Source of the DNA: JAKSPM01 sp964450645
GTDB lineage: Bacteria > Bacillota > Clostridia > Oscillospirales > Oscillospiraceae
DNA: 64,000 nucleotides
Reading direction: 5' to 3'
Assembly: GCA_964450645.1 (NCBI GenBank)
Contig: CAYVEB010000001.1
Coordinates: forward strand, 1 to 64,000
Program-made: the position numbers and the translations under genes
Notes under the pieces: generated by a model
Databases searched by the model: none
What the model was told of the DNA's origin: nothing
The model's input: the letters and a program-made list of their open reading frames with translations, nothing else
Shown: piece after piece, positions 1 to 9,096 of the stretch
Layout: each line of letters starts with the position of its first letter
How positions within the stretch are numbered: the stretch's first letter is position 1

Positions 1-420
1 AAAAGCCATCTTGTAGAATTGGAGGCGGAGCGGGTCGAGCTTGAGGCCGGCATCGCGCAGGAGCGGATGGAGGCCCCGGAAATCGAGCGTGAGGCGGTGG
101 TCTGGTTCCTGGAGCGGTTTCGGGATGCTGACCGCTCCGACGCGGGGTGGCGCATCTTCCTTGTCGAGACTTTCCTGCAGGCGGCTTGGCTCTTTGATGA
201 TGGGCGGCTGATTGTCCAGCTTAATTTCGGCGGGAAGAATAGCCGGATCACGGTGCAGCTGGCGCAGGCGGCGGTGTCCGAGGGTGAAGTCCTCGGTTCG
301 TGTTTCGCGCCGTCTGGCGCACCAAGCCCGCATAATCCGAATCCGTTTCCTGCCGGAAATGGGTTCGGATTATCGGTTTTCTATGGTTCTATAATCAATG
401 TTGGGGGCAAGGGAATATAA
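1..420 (+). CDS. Serine site-specific recombinase, C-terminal part (5' end outside window)
   Basis: The reading frame is open to the left edge, so this is the 3' end of a longer gene. The 139 visible residues look like the C-terminal tail of large serine recombinases of Firmicutes mobile elements. There is a helical stretch rich in Glu/Arg, then a segment like FLERFRDAD, then a beta-rich end (WLFDDGRLIVQLNF), and finally a low-complexity tail with CFAPSGAP and PNPFPAGNGFGL, as such recombinases often carry. The catalytic resolvase domain and zinc ribbon would lie upstream and cannot be seen. The gene suggests that an integrative element lies to the left and ends near here. Family assignment is moderate; activity cannot be judged. 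Confidence 0.65.
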   Translation, partial: KSHLVELEAERVELEAGIAQERMEAPEIEREAVVWFLERFRDADRSDAGWRIFLVETFLQAAWLFDDGRLIVQLNFGGKNSRITVQLAQAAVSEGEVLGSCFAPSGAPSPHNPNPFPAGNGFGLSVFYGSIINVGGKGI

Positions 421-988
421 TGTGCCCTCTGTCTAGTAAACAGGCGAAAAAACAAAATTATGCGTTCGATATTCCACCCCTGCTGCGCAGCAGGGGTGGA
501 AATTTCACGCGGCGGCAGCGTAAAATCTCCATCGGCGCCATACCTTTCAACTTTAATTGTCAACGCCTTGTGTTGTAGAAAATTAAGTATTTGAAAAAGG
601 AAGAACAAAACCGTCTTTCTTTCAGTCCGTCGAGCAATTAAAACAGAGTCTGGTACGTTATATTTTAGGTTTCTATAACCCGCTTAGAACCCACATCCAT
701 AACCACAGATTATCCCCAATCAAGCAGAAACTTTTTTTCGAAATTTTACCTGTCCACTACTATTGTCCATTTGCGCAATTTATTGTACCTGATTTATTCC
801 CACGAACGAGGAAATGGCAAAGCTCACTGCACCGCGCAACCGCAAAACCACCTAATGACAGGCAAAACGGCAGGAAATTTTTCTCCCGCCGAATTACATA
901 CGAATTATGTTTCTATCGGGGTTGATATATGTTATTAAATTCCTACAAAATGATCCATATTTTAAAGGTCTTTTTATTTTACAATTTA
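421..988. other. Intergenic region after recombinase, no gene
   Basis: These 568 bases hold no convincing ORF. The only structure seen is the 30-bp palindrome at 472-501. The rest is A+T-rich with many stops in all frames and may include the edge of a mobile element. Confidence 0.6.
472..501. repeat. 30-bp perfect palindrome
   Basis: The 15 bases at 472-486 are followed without a spacer by their exact reverse complement at 487-501 (arms begin TTCCACCCC). As RNA it forms a GC-rich hairpin and could terminate the recombinase transcript, although no T run follows. As DNA it could be a protein-binding or recombination site next to the recombinase gene. Confidence 0.7.
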
Positions 989-2090
989 TCATCTTCGGAA
1001 TACTTGAGGCGTAAGCATTTTACGTATCCAATCAATAAAGACACCCACAATAAAAATTGTCACCACAGCACCCACAAATTTCAACGCATACAGGGCGGCA
1101 TTATCCGCAACATTGGATAGACAAACAATTTTATTCCATAAAATATTCCGAAACTGAGGGTTTTCATGAAGCAAATACACCCCGAATGACAGCGACGCGA
1201 TCTTTGTGATCTGTTTTGAAAGCTTTCCATAATTTGTCCTTGCCTGGACAGCAGCCAAGAACAGGCAAACAGACGCCGCAAAAACAAGCGCAGAATTATA
1301 GGGATCACACAAAAGACCATCAAGCCAGGAAACCCCCATTACACCATTCAACATTTTCCCGCACACTGCAGCAATTGTAACATTAAGTAAGCTAAACCCT
1401 ATGTAGAGAATTTCATAATGCATTTTCGGGGCACCAAACTTTCGTATATATCCAGCAACTAAATATAACACGCAAAACCAAATCAAACTATATCCATTGT
1501 CTGTTCCAAAATTATCTCCGAAGATATTAATCGTTGGTATCGCTGAGAATACCACCAACAAGACCGTTAGTGTCCGGCGATACTCCTTGTTATCCATGGA
1601 AGCAATAAATCGGTTTAAAAACGGAGCAAGTATTATCAATACGAAATATAAGGTAAAAAACCAATATTGATTGGTAAGTACCGGAAAAGCCATCCTAATC
1701 AATGTCTTAATATTAAATGTAACATCAAAAATTGGTATGAAACATAAGAAAAGATACACGCCAACCGAGTATACTTCCACCTGGATCCAAAGGGGGATCA
1801 AACGCTTGTAGTTTACTTTTGAAGCGCTCATAAAATACCCTGTGATAAGCACAAAGCAATTCACCGCAACGATACTAAATGATCGCAGGAATTGACTGAT
1901 CCAATAGTTGCTTGACCACAATTTCATCTCAATATTTTTGTTTCCATAAGTCGTCACATGAAGAATCACGACCATGAGCATGGAAACAATTTTTAATAGA
2001 TCAATCGATGTATTCCGTGAGTTTTGTATAATTTCAGAACTGTTATCAATACCCCCCGTTCCCTAAATTTGTCTGTTTCAAGTATTTCAT
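989..2090 (-). pseudogene. Acyltransferase 3 family membrane protein, frameshifted at a G6 tract
   Basis: The main frame (989-1981 from the first internal ATG) encodes a multi-pass membrane protein of the acyltransferase 3 (OafA/WecH-like) family, which O-acylates sugars of surface polymers. Codons upstream of 1981 still read as the family's usual start, RNTSIDLLKIVSMLMVV, but that frame has no ATG, GTG or TTG. An ATG at 2088-2090, with a GGAAAGGAAG ribosome site about 8 bases upstream, opens a frame that stops at 2046. Removing one G from the six G (plus-strand C at 2052-2057) joins the two into a 366-residue protein of normal family length. It is either a real phase-off state or a one-base assembly error. 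A weak promoter with a TATAAT -10 lies at 2130-2135. Confidence 0.75.
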
Positions 2091-2543
2091 ATAGTATACT
2101 TCCTTTCCGCCCCGCTATACGCATGAAAAATTATATTACAAAAAATCTTAAATTGAAAGGTGAAATAATTTTAAAAAAAGCCGATGGAAACAACTGCGCG
2201 TTACCCTGAATTCCGCGTCGGAGCATGTCTCCCCCCCGCTGCGGCGATGCGGCAGAAATCATACACAACTACACAGTTCAACTCATAAAGGATATTCTCT
2301 TCAAATGCCAAACCTATCTGCATTTACGCAAACGCTGCTACCAGCCGATGGCTGTATACGGCGGAAATTATGGATCTGTCGGAATTCAGTGGCTGTGTTA
2401 CGGTGTATCGAAACTAGCTCCAAAAGTTTTTGAACGCATTAGACCGTCTTGGTCTAACGATACACGGATGGCCGAGACATGAAAGCAGGCCGCTGGCGAA
2501 GCCGGCGGCCTGCGATGATTGAAGAACTGCGTTTTTCGCCAGA
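2091..2543. other. Intergenic region, no gene seen
   Basis: Short ORFs here have no recognisable product. Two inverted repeats are visible: TTAGACC/GGTCTAA at 2439-2457 and the terminator-like stem at 2487-2511. A TATAAT reading on the minus strand at 2130-2135 may serve the acyltransferase to its left. Confidence 0.5.
2487..2511 (-). terminator. GC-rich stem-loop after the flavodiiron gene
   Basis: An 11-bp stem (2487-2497 with 2501-2511, one G-T pair) closes a three-base loop, 33 bases beyond the stop codon at 2544. Read on the minus strand it is followed by TGCTTTC, a weak U tract. Confidence 0.5.
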
Positions 2544-4334
2544 TTATTTTATCGGTTCAAAATCGGCGGCGCCGTGCTTGCACAGCGGGCAGATGAAATC
2601 CTCAGGCAGTTCGTCCCCCTCGTAGATATAGCCGCAGACCTTGCAGACCCAGCCCTTTTTACCCTCGGTCTTGGGCTTCGGCTTGACATGGTTCTGATAA
2701 TAGGTGTATGTCATGGTCTCCTTGTCTGAGATCACGCGGGCTTCTGTCACAGAGCAGATGAACATCCCGTGCGTGCCCAGGTCAATATACTGCTCGACCT
2801 TGAGGGAGATGAAGGAGTTGATATACTCCGGCAGGAAAGTCAGGCCGTTGTCCGAGCGCAGCGGCGGCGTATTCGCAAACTTATCCGCCGTCCGGCCGCT
2901 CTGGAACCCAAAGTTTTCAAAGACGCTGAAGGGCGCGTCGATCGACAGGCAGTTGACGTTCATCATGCCCGTCTGCTTGATCACATGGTGGGAATAGTTC
3001 TGCTTGTTGATGCAGACCGCCACGCGGTTCGGGGAGTTCGTCACCTGGGAAATGGCGTTGACAATCAGCCCGTTGTCCTTCTTTCCGTCGTTCGACGTGA
3101 CCACGTACAAGCCGTAGCCGATCTTGAAAAGCGCGGTCAGATCGTTCTTATTGGCAGTCTCGCCGTTCTTTGCCACATACTCCTTGGCCAGTTCCCCGGC
3201 CAGTGCGTCGAGTTGCGCCTTGCTGGTGTCGTTCAGCGCGGAGGTGATGCGCACCGTAGTTTCGGTGAAGGTCAGGTTTTTGCAGCCGTCGAGCATGGAT
3301 CGCATTGTTTTGGCCGCCAGCGGCGCCCAAGAGCCGTTTTCGATGAGCCCGACCGTCCTGTTGCAGAAGTTCCGCTCGGTCAAATGGTGGATAAACTCCT
3401 TCATAAACGGGAAGATATCGGCGTTGTAGGTGGTTGTTGCCAGGACAAGCTTGCGGTAGCGGAACGCGTCCTCCACAGCCTTGGCCATGTCCGTGCGGGC
3501 GAGGTCGTGTACGACCACCTTCGGGCAGCCTTTCGCGCTGAGTTTTTCCGCCAGCATCTCGGCCGCCCGCTTGGTGTTGCCATACACGGAGGTATAGGCG
3601 ATCACAACGCCGTCGCTCTCCGATTCATAAGAGGACCAGGTGTTGTAGAGCCTCAGATAGTAGCCGAGATTTTCCGAAAGGACGGGGCCATGCAGCGGGC
3701 AGATCGTCTGGATATCCAGCGCGGACGCCTTTTTGAGCAGCGCCTGCACCTGCGCGCCGTATTTCCCGACGATGCCGAAGTAATACCGCCGCGCCTCGTC
3801 CGCCCAGGGTTCGTTCGCGTCAAGCGCGCCGAATTTGCCGAAGCCGTCCGCGGAGAAGAGCACCTTGTCCGCGCTGTCATAGGTCACGATGACCTCCGGC
3901 CAGTGTACCATCGGTGCGGTCACAAAGGTAAGCGTGTGACGCCCAAGCGTGAGCGTATCCCCTTCGCCGATGACGATGCGGTGATCGGAATAGTCGGTGC
4001 CGAAAAAGTTCTGCATCATCGTAAAAGCCTTAGCCGACGAGACGATCACCGCGTCGGGATAGGCCGCCATAAACTGCGATATGTTCGCGGAATGGTCGGG
4101 TTCCATGTGCTGGATGACCAGATAATCCGGCGTTCTGCCGCCCAGCGCGGCGGACAGATTGTCCAGCCACTCGTGGGTAAAATTTTTGTCCACCGTGTCC
4201 ATCACGGCAATTTTCTCGTCAAAAATCACGTAGGAGTTATACGCCATGCCGTTCGGCACGGCATACTGGCCCTCAAAAAGGTCGACCTTGTGGTCATTGA
4301 CGCCGATATATTGAATGTCATTTGTAATTTTCAT
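2544..4334 (-). CDS. Flavodiiron protein with flavin reductase and rubredoxin domains
   Basis: This cytosolic enzyme reduces O2 to water (or NO to N2O) and protects anaerobes from oxygen. The 596 residues hold four domains. First is a metallo-beta-lactamase-like diiron domain (about 1-240) with HMEPDH at 76-81 and later ligands in MVHWPEV, SADGFG and CPLHGP. Next is a flavodoxin-like FMN domain (about 245-390, starting VVIAYTSVYGNT). Third is a flavin-reductase-like domain (about 404-540), and last a C-terminal rubredoxin (about 562-596) with CKVCG and CPLC. All diiron ligands expected from FprA/ROO proteins appear present. Rubredoxin and flavin reductase fused on one chain could allow electron transfer from NAD(P)H without partner proteins (inference). 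It lies 70 bases downstream of kbl on the same strand and may be partly co-transcribed. Confidence 0.93.
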   Translation of the reverse strand: MKITNDIQYIGVNDHKVDLFEGQYAVPNGMAYNSYVIFDEKIAVMDTVDKNFTHEWLDNLSAALGGRTPDYLVIQHMEPDHSANISQFMAAYPDAVIVSSAKAFTMMQNFFGTDYSDHRIVIGEGDTLTLGRHTLTFVTAPMVHWPEVIVTYDSADKVLFSADGFGKFGALDANEPWADEARRYYFGIVGKYGAQVQALLKKASALDIQTICPLHGPVLSENLGYYLRLYNTWSSYESESDGVVIAYTSVYGNTKRAAEMLAEKLSAKGCPKVVVHDLARTDMAKAVEDAFRYRKLVLATTTYNADIFPFMKEFIHHLTERNFCNRTVGLIENGSWAPLAAKTMRSMLDGCKNLTFTETTVRITSALNDTSKAQLDALAGELAKEYVAKNGETANKNDLTALFKIGYGLYVVTSNDGKKDNGLIVNAISQVTNSPNRVAVCINKQNYSHHVIKQTGMMNVNCLSIDAPFSVFENFGFQSGRTADKFANTPPLRSDNGLTFLPEYINSFISLKVEQYIDLGTHGMFICSVTEARVISDKETMTYTYYQNHVKPKPKTEGKKGWVCKVCGYIYEGDELPEDFICPLCKHGAADFEPIK

Positions 4335-4404
4335 GGATTCCCTCCTGCTTTTAGTGAGTCCGGCCTGACGCGGCCGTCATAAAATACGCAATCATTTGGA
4401 CCTC

Positions 4405-5595
4405 CTATTTCAGGCCCATTTCCTCCTTGACCTCGGCAAAGCACTGTACGGCAAAGTCCAGATCCTCCTTGGAGTGGCCCGCGGAGACCTGCGTCCGGAT
4501 GCGGGCCTTGCCCTTGGGAACAACAGGGTAGCTGAAGCCGACCACATAGACGCCCTTTTCCAGCATCCGCGCGGCGAACTCGCCGGCGACCTTGGCGTCG
4601 TAGAGCATCACGACGACGATGGGGTGGCTGCCCGGCAAGACGTCGAAGCCCACCTTTTCCAGCTGTGTGCGGAAATAGGTGGCGTTGGCGTGGACCTTGT
4701 CCCGCAGCTGTGTGGAGGCGGTCAACAGTTCCAGCGTCTTAAGGCTGGCCGCGCAGATGGCGGGCGCCAGGGTGTTGGAAAACAGATACGGACGGCTGCG
4801 CTGGCGAAGGAGGTCTGTGACCACCTTTTTGGAAGCGGTGTAGCCGCCGGAGGCGCCGCCCAGGGCCTTGCCCAGGGTGCCGGTGAGGATGTCCACCCGG
4901 TCGGACACGCCGTAGTACTCCGGGGTGCCGCGGCCGGTTGGGCCCATGAAGCCCACGGCGTGGCTGTCGTCCACCATGACTAGGGCGTCAAACTCGTCCG
5001 CCAGGTCGCAGATTCCGGGGAGGTTGGCGATGTGGCCGTCCATGGAGAACACGCCGTCGGTGGCGATGAGCTTGATCTTGGCGCCGGCGGCCTGCGCCGC
5101 CTCCAGCTGGGCACGTAGATCGTCCATGTTGTTGTTTTGATAGCGGTAGCGCTTGGCCTTGCACAGCCGCACGCCGTCGATGATGGAGGCGTGGTTCAGT
5201 TCGTCGCTGATGACCGCGTCATCCGGGCCGAGTAACGTCTCAAACAGGCCGCCGTTGGCGTCAAAGCAGGAGGAGTACAAAATTACGTCCTCCGTGCCCA
5301 GAAATTCCGCCAGCTTCTGTTCCAGCTGCTTGTGAATCCCCTGCGTGCCGCAGATGAAGCGGACGGAGGAGAGGCCGAAGCCCCATTGGTCGTAGCTGGC
5401 CTTGGCGGCGTCGATGAGTTCCTGCCGGTCGGAGAGTCCGAGGTAGTTGTTGGCGCACAGGTTCACCACCTGGCGGGCGGCGGTGGTATCGATCCGGGAG
5501 CGCTGGGGCGTGGTAATGATGCGCTCGTCCTTCCAGGTTCCCGCTTCGCGGATGGAATCGAGCTGCGCGCGGTAGAATTCGTAGGCGTTCTTCAT
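4405..5595 (-). CDS. kbl: Glycine C-acetyltransferase (2-amino-3-ketobutyrate CoA ligase)
   Basis: This PLP enzyme splits 2-amino-3-ketobutyrate with CoA into glycine and acetyl-CoA, the second step of threonine breakdown. From the ATG at 5595 it is 396 residues, the usual length. That start has an AAGGAGG site 7 bases upstream, whereas an ORF start 33 bases further up lacks one. The fold-type I aminotransferase signature is clear: NLCANNYLG near the N-terminus, DDSHAVGFMG, and the PLP lysine in GTLGKALGGASGG. It follows tdh by 16 bases, so the two enzymes of the pathway form one operon and pass on the unstable ketobutyrate intermediate. Confidence 0.95.
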   Translation of the reverse strand: MKNAYEFYRAQLDSIREAGTWKDERIITTPQRSRIDTTAARQVVNLCANNYLGLSDRQELIDAAKASYDQWGFGLSSVRFICGTQGIHKQLEQKLAEFLGTEDVILYSSCFDANGGLFETLLGPDDAVISDELNHASIIDGVRLCKAKRYRYQNNNMDDLRAQLEAAQAAGAKIKLIATDGVFSMDGHIANLPGICDLADEFDALVMVDDSHAVGFMGPTGRGTPEYYGVSDRVDILTGTLGKALGGASGGYTASKKVVTDLLRQRSRPYLFSNTLAPAICAASLKTLELLTASTQLRDKVHANATYFRTQLEKVGFDVLPGSHPIVVVMLYDAKVAGEFAARMLEKGVYVVGFSYPVVPKGKARIRTQVSAGHSKEDLDFAVQCFAEVKEEMGLK

Positions 5596-5611
5596 TGCGG
5601 TGTCCTCCTTA

Positions 5612-6646
5612 TTATTTGCTCCAATCAAGAATTACTTTTCCGGATTTTCCGCTGTTCATGGCGGCAAAGCCCTCCTCAAACTGCGTGTAGTGGAAACGGT
5701 GGGTAATGACGGGGGACAAATCCAGACCACCCTGGACCATATAGCTCATCTGGTGCCAGTTGTCCATTTTGCGGCCGTAGATTCCCTGGAGCGTCAGGCC
5801 CTTGGTGATGATCTGGTTCATATCGATGGGCACGGGCTGGTTGGAAATCCCCAGCAGGCTGATTTTCCCGCCGTTGCGCATGACGGAAAACATCTGCTGC
5901 AAAGCGGCGCCGCTGCCGCTCATCTCCAGGCCGATGTCAAAACCCTCCACAAGGCCCTGCCTGCCCATAACGTCCAGCAGATTCTCACGGCCGACGTTGA
6001 CGGCGGCGTCCGCGCCCATCTTCCTGGCAAGATTCAAGCGGTATTCGTTTACGTCCGTGATGATCACGCGGCGCGCGCCGGCGTATTTGCAGATGCCCGC
6101 GGCGATCACGCCGATGGGGCCTGCGCCGGTAATCAGAACGTCCTCGCCAACCAGGTTCCACATGAGAGCGGTGTGCGTTGCGTTGCCAAAGGCGTCAAAA
6201 AACGCCACCACATCCTCCGGCAGGCTGGGGTCAATGATGATCACGTTGCTCTGCGGGATGCAAACATACTCTGCGAAAGCGCCGTCCCGGTCCACGCCGA
6301 CACCCTTGGCGTCCTTGCACCACTGGATGTTGCCGTTGTGGCAGTTGCGGCAGCGGCCGCAGGTGATGTGCCCCTCGCCGCTGACCCGCTGGCCGACGGA
6401 CAGTCCGGCGACGCCCACGCCCAGCTTGGCGACCTCGCCCACGTACTCGTGGCCGATGACCATGGGCGGCCGGATGTGCTCCCTGGCCCAGGGATCCCAG
6501 TTGTAGATATGTACGTCCGTACCGCAGATTGCGGTTTTGTGAATTTTAACGAGCACCTCGCCGGGCCCCGGCTCAGGGACGGGCACCTGCCGAAGTTCCA
6601 GGCCAGGCCCCGCAATGGGTTTAACCAGCGCGTCCATAAACTGCAT
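5612..6646 (-). CDS. tdh: L-threonine 3-dehydrogenase
   Basis: A zinc-dependent medium-chain dehydrogenase that oxidises L-threonine to 2-amino-3-ketobutyrate with NAD+. The protein from ATG 6646 is 344 residues, close to the 341 of E. coli Tdh. The catalytic zinc site is visible as CGTDVHIYNWD followed by GHEYVGEV, and the structural zinc cluster as CGRCRNCHNGNIQWC. The Rossmann motif is GAGPIG. The start is chosen for a GGAGG site 8 bases upstream; the open frame runs further up without support. A strong promoter lies at 6729-6757. The gene leads the tdh-kbl operon. Confidence 0.95.
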   Translation of the reverse strand: MQFMDALVKPIAGPGLELRQVPVPEPGPGEVLVKIHKTAICGTDVHIYNWDPWAREHIRPPMVIGHEYVGEVAKLGVGVAGLSVGQRVSGEGHITCGRCRNCHNGNIQWCKDAKGVGVDRDGAFAEYVCIPQSNVIIIDPSLPEDVVAFFDAFGNATHTALMWNLVGEDVLITGAGPIGVIAAGICKYAGARRVIITDVNEYRLNLARKMGADAAVNVGRENLLDVMGRQGLVEGFDIGLEMSGSGAALQQMFSVMRNGGKISLLGISNQPVPIDMNQIITKGLTLQGIYGRKMDNWHQMSYMVQGGLDLSPVITHRFHYTQFEEGFAAMNSGKSGKVILDWSK

Positions 6647-6728
6647 CCCGAAATCCTCCAACCCGAATGAAATCACCGGCGCGGCCGGTGCTGCGAAAAA
6701 GCCACGTATCTGCATAGGAACTGCGGTA

Positions 6729-6757
6729 AATATACAACAATTGACGGGGAAAGTCAA
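6729..6757 (-). promoter_or_regulatory. Sigma-A-type promoter of tdh-kbl
   Basis: On the minus strand TTGACT (6752-6757) and TATATT (6729-6734) are 17 bases apart. The expected transcript start is near 6722, giving a leader of about 76 bases before tdh. Confidence 0.75.
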
Positions 6758-6848
6758 CGGCAAATCCCTGAAATTGTACAATTTACCCAAATGCGCTGCC
6801 AGGCTCCGGGATACGCCGTCTGGAAAACCCGGTCCGTGCGATCGCGCC

Positions 6849-7466
6849 TCAAGTCCGGCCGGAGCCATTCATCGCGGCAATGACGGTGACCGGATTGCCC
6901 GTGCGCGCGAGCGGACTACGCGCCGGAAGGCCGTCGGCGCTGGCGGCGTAGCCAATGCTGACCGCGCCGTAGATGCGCTCGTCCTCCGCCATGCCAAACC
7001 TGCGAAAAAACGCGTTGACCGCTTCGCTTTCGTTCAGCCATTTTAACTGGTTGATCCAACAGCTGCCCAGATCCAGCGCGTTGGCCATGAGCATCATATT
7101 TTCCAGCGCGCAGGCGCAGTCGGCCATATTGTTCCCGGAGTCTGCGCGGTTGGCCGTTACGATCAGGGCCGGGGCGTTGTAGTGGAACCGGTAGTCCCCG
7201 GCCTTGGAGGCCCGAATCGCCTGTGCCACCGAGCGGTACATACCGGGCGTTTCCTCCATTTTGGAAAACTCCTCCTTCACCAGAGCTGCCAATTCGTCAA
7301 GGACGGCCGGATCGGTGATGACAAAAAAATGTGTCATCTGACGGTTGCCGCCGCTGGGCGCGTGTCTGCCGGCGTCGACAATTGTATCCAGCAGCTCCGG
7401 CTCCACGGCGCGAGACTGAAACTTTCGGGTGCTGCGGCGCGTCTTGATGCACTCCATCGCGTCCAT
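6849..7466 (-). CDS. Nitroreductase family protein
   Basis: An FMN-dependent NAD(P)H oxidoreductase of the nitroreductase fold, about 205 residues. The N-terminal motif TRRSTRKF and the following APSGGNRQ are typical FMN-contact regions, and the C-terminal half carries the usual GSCWINQL-like segment. Substrates in this family range from nitroaromatics to quinones and flavins and cannot be told from sequence. Three in-frame ATGs lie at the start. The second (7466) has AGGAGG 7 bases upstream, while the first (7475) touches it. A TGCTATAAT extended -10 sits at 7517-7522. It is probably a single-gene unit, since tdh has its own promoter downstream. Confidence 0.85.
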   Translation of the reverse strand: MDAMECIKTRRSTRKFQSRAVEPELLDTIVDAGRHAPSGGNRQMTHFFVITDPAVLDELAALVKEEFSKMEETPGMYRSVAQAIRASKAGDYRFHYNAPALIVTANRADSGNNMADCACALENMMLMANALDLGSCWINQLKWLNESEAVNAFFRRFGMAEDERIYGAVSIGYAASADGLPARSPLARTGNPVTVIAAMNGSGRT

Positions 7467-7516
7467 AGCGTCCATCCTCCTTTAATTTAAAGGTACGTCG
7501 AGTTTTTTACAAGTCC

Positions 7517-7545
7517 ATTATAGCACATTCCCGCGCTGGTTTCCA
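7517..7545 (-). promoter_or_regulatory. Extended -10 promoter of the nitroreductase gene
   Basis: The minus strand reads TGCTATAAT with TATAAT at 7517-7522. A poor -35 (TGGAAA) lies 17 bases upstream, so the TG extension probably carries recognition. Confidence 0.6.
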
Positions 7546-7977
7546 CAGAATTTCACAGACATTTACAAATCCGTCTGCCCCGCTTCCTGGGGATCGCCCG
7601 TGGCTGTTTTTGCCGGGATCCCCGTATTCATGGTTCTGTGCGTACTGAGCCGCTTGCTTTGCCTTTTGATGCTATTTTCCAATAAAACTTTATGCGCTGG
7701 CGCCGCACCACGATGGATGCAAATGCGCTGTAGCGCAGGAAGTTTTACGCGGATGTGGGGCGTCCCGCCCCACGCGCTTAAATTTCAGGCCGTTCTGCCG
7801 GAGGCGGCACATAGCCATTTAACGGCACATAGCCATTTTGCTATGCTTTTGCATAGCAAAATATGACATTTTTTGCTGAAGAAAGCCGTGTTTTCGCGCG
7901 GCCCCTTTCAGCGGCCAACCGCTGAAAGGACGTCCATGCACAATTCCATCAAAAGTATCTTTTTTAAAGTCTACTTT
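7546..7977. repeat. Intergenic cluster of hairpins and a short direct repeat
   Basis: No gene is supported here. Several inverted repeats follow each other: GTGGGGCG/CGCCCCAC at 7755-7773, an 11-bp stem TTTTGCTATGC/GCATAGCAAAA at 7836-7861, and an 11-bp stem CCTTTCAGCGG/CCGCTGAAAGG at 7904-7929. A direct repeat of about 15 bases (CGGCACATAGCCATTT) occurs at 7806 and 7823. The last stem may end the glycolipid operon at 7978. Confidence 0.6.
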
Positions 7978-9096
7978 TTATTGAATTTTCATATGATATT
8001 CCGTTTCCATCAGCGTGCAGATGGCGTCCGCGGCGTCCGGGGGAATGACCCGCCGCTGATTTTCGCGCATGGTCTGGCGAGCTTTCTCCTCCATCAGCTG
8101 GTCGCAGGCTGCGAGAAGCTGCTTTTTGGGGGAGGTGACGGCGAGGCACATGCCGTTTTGCGCAAAGAAATTCATGTTGCGGTTTTCGCAGCCCGGAATG
8201 GGCGTGATGTGAATCAGCGCCGCGCCGGTCACAGCCGCCTCGGTGGAGGAGAGTCCGCCCGGCTTAGAGAGAAACAGATCGCACGCGCGGATGTAATCGG
8301 CCATTTGGGCGGTGAACTCCAAAAGGGTGCAGCGATCCGCGTACGCCTGGCGGAGGTGCTGGTACAGCTCTTGGTTGTTCCCGCACACGACGATCAGTCG
8401 GGCTGCGCCGCCGTAGTGTTCCAGCAGCAGCGGGACGATCTCCTTGATTTGCCCCGCGCCGATGCTGCCGCCCGCGATCAGGATAATTTTTTCGTCCGGG
8501 TCAAGCCCCAGGCGCCGCCGCGCCTCGCTTCGGCTGACCTTTTCATAGAACTGCTGCCGCACGGGAATCCCCAAGGGGACGATTCGCTCCGGCGCGATTC
8601 CTCTGGCCACAAATTCGTCGGTCAGCTCTTTGGCGGGAATCACGTAGAAATCGCAGTCTGTCTCCTCTGTAAACGGGATGCAGGTGTAATCGGTCGCGAT
8701 AAAATAGGTGGTGGGAACTGCCTTTCCCATCCGCTTCATGTTCGTGAGGATCTCCGCCGGGAACAGGTGGGTCGTCACAACGGCGTCGCAGCCGGATTCG
8801 CGGAGATAGGCCTCCATCAGCGGGACCATGCCGCGGTTGAGATAGTACACGGGCGAGGATACCGGAAGTTTCCGGTAGGCGTTGCCCAGGCGGTAGACCG
8901 CGCCGAACGCGTTTGGTGCCTTCTGCGCCAGAAATATATAGGCCTGGTTGACCGTCTCGGCGGTTTTTTCGCTTTTTAAAAGATAGGGATTGAGCGTCGT
9001 GGCGTGGTGGCCCCGCAGCGTCAGTGCCTGCTCGATGGCCGTGCACGCGCTGTTGTGGCCGCCGCCCGTCCCGCATGATAGAATTAACGCATCCAT
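7978..9096 (-). CDS. MurG/UgtP-like glycosyltransferase (diacylglycerol glycosyltransferase candidate)
   Basis: A GT28-type enzyme of the monogalactosyl-diacylglycerol synthase/UgtP group, 372 residues from ATG 9096. The N-terminus LILSCGTGGGHNSA is the glycine-rich acceptor loop of this family. The C-terminal domain has IAGGSIGAGQ, and the nucleotide-sugar site KPGGLSSTEA is typical of MurG-like enzymes. UgtP-type members add glucose to diacylglycerol and make the anchor lipid of lipoteichoic acids. The sugar and acceptor here are inferred. It overlaps plsY by 13 bases, which fits coupled translation and a shared lipid role. The ORF extends 255 bases further up but only within plsY; GGAGTGAAGG precedes ATG 9096. 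Confidence 0.85.
   Translation of the reverse strand: MDALILSCGTGGGHNSACTAIEQALTLRGHHATTLNPYLLKSEKTAETVNQAYIFLAQKAPNAFGAVYRLGNAYRKLPVSSPVYYLNRGMVPLMEAYLRESGCDAVVTTHLFPAEILTNMKRMGKAVPTTYFIATDYTCIPFTEETDCDFYVIPAKELTDEFVARGIAPERIVPLGIPVRQQFYEKVSRSEARRRLGLDPDEKIILIAGGSIGAGQIKEIVPLLLEHYGGAARLIVVCGNNQELYQHLRQAYADRCTLLEFTAQMADYIRACDLFLSKPGGLSSTEAAVTGAALIHITPIPGCENRNMNFFAQNGMCLAVTSPKKQLLAACDQLMEEKARQTMRENQRRVIPPDAADAICTLMETEYHMKIQ

Noticed and set aside
2225..2482. An 85-codon ORF after the first acyltransferase
   Set aside because: No ribosome site and no recognisable sequence; it overlaps an inverted repeat.
2769..4382. A 537-codon plus-strand ORF
   Set aside because: It lies opposite the flavodiiron gene, whose motifs are unmistakable. 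The antisense frame is open only because of GC-rich codon use.
5600..6670. A 356-codon plus-strand ORF
   Set aside because: It is antisense to tdh; low complexity and His/Ala-rich.
7806..7838. Two copies of a 15-base repeat as a possible CRISPR
   Set aside because: Only two units with a two-base spacer, no leader and no cas genes.
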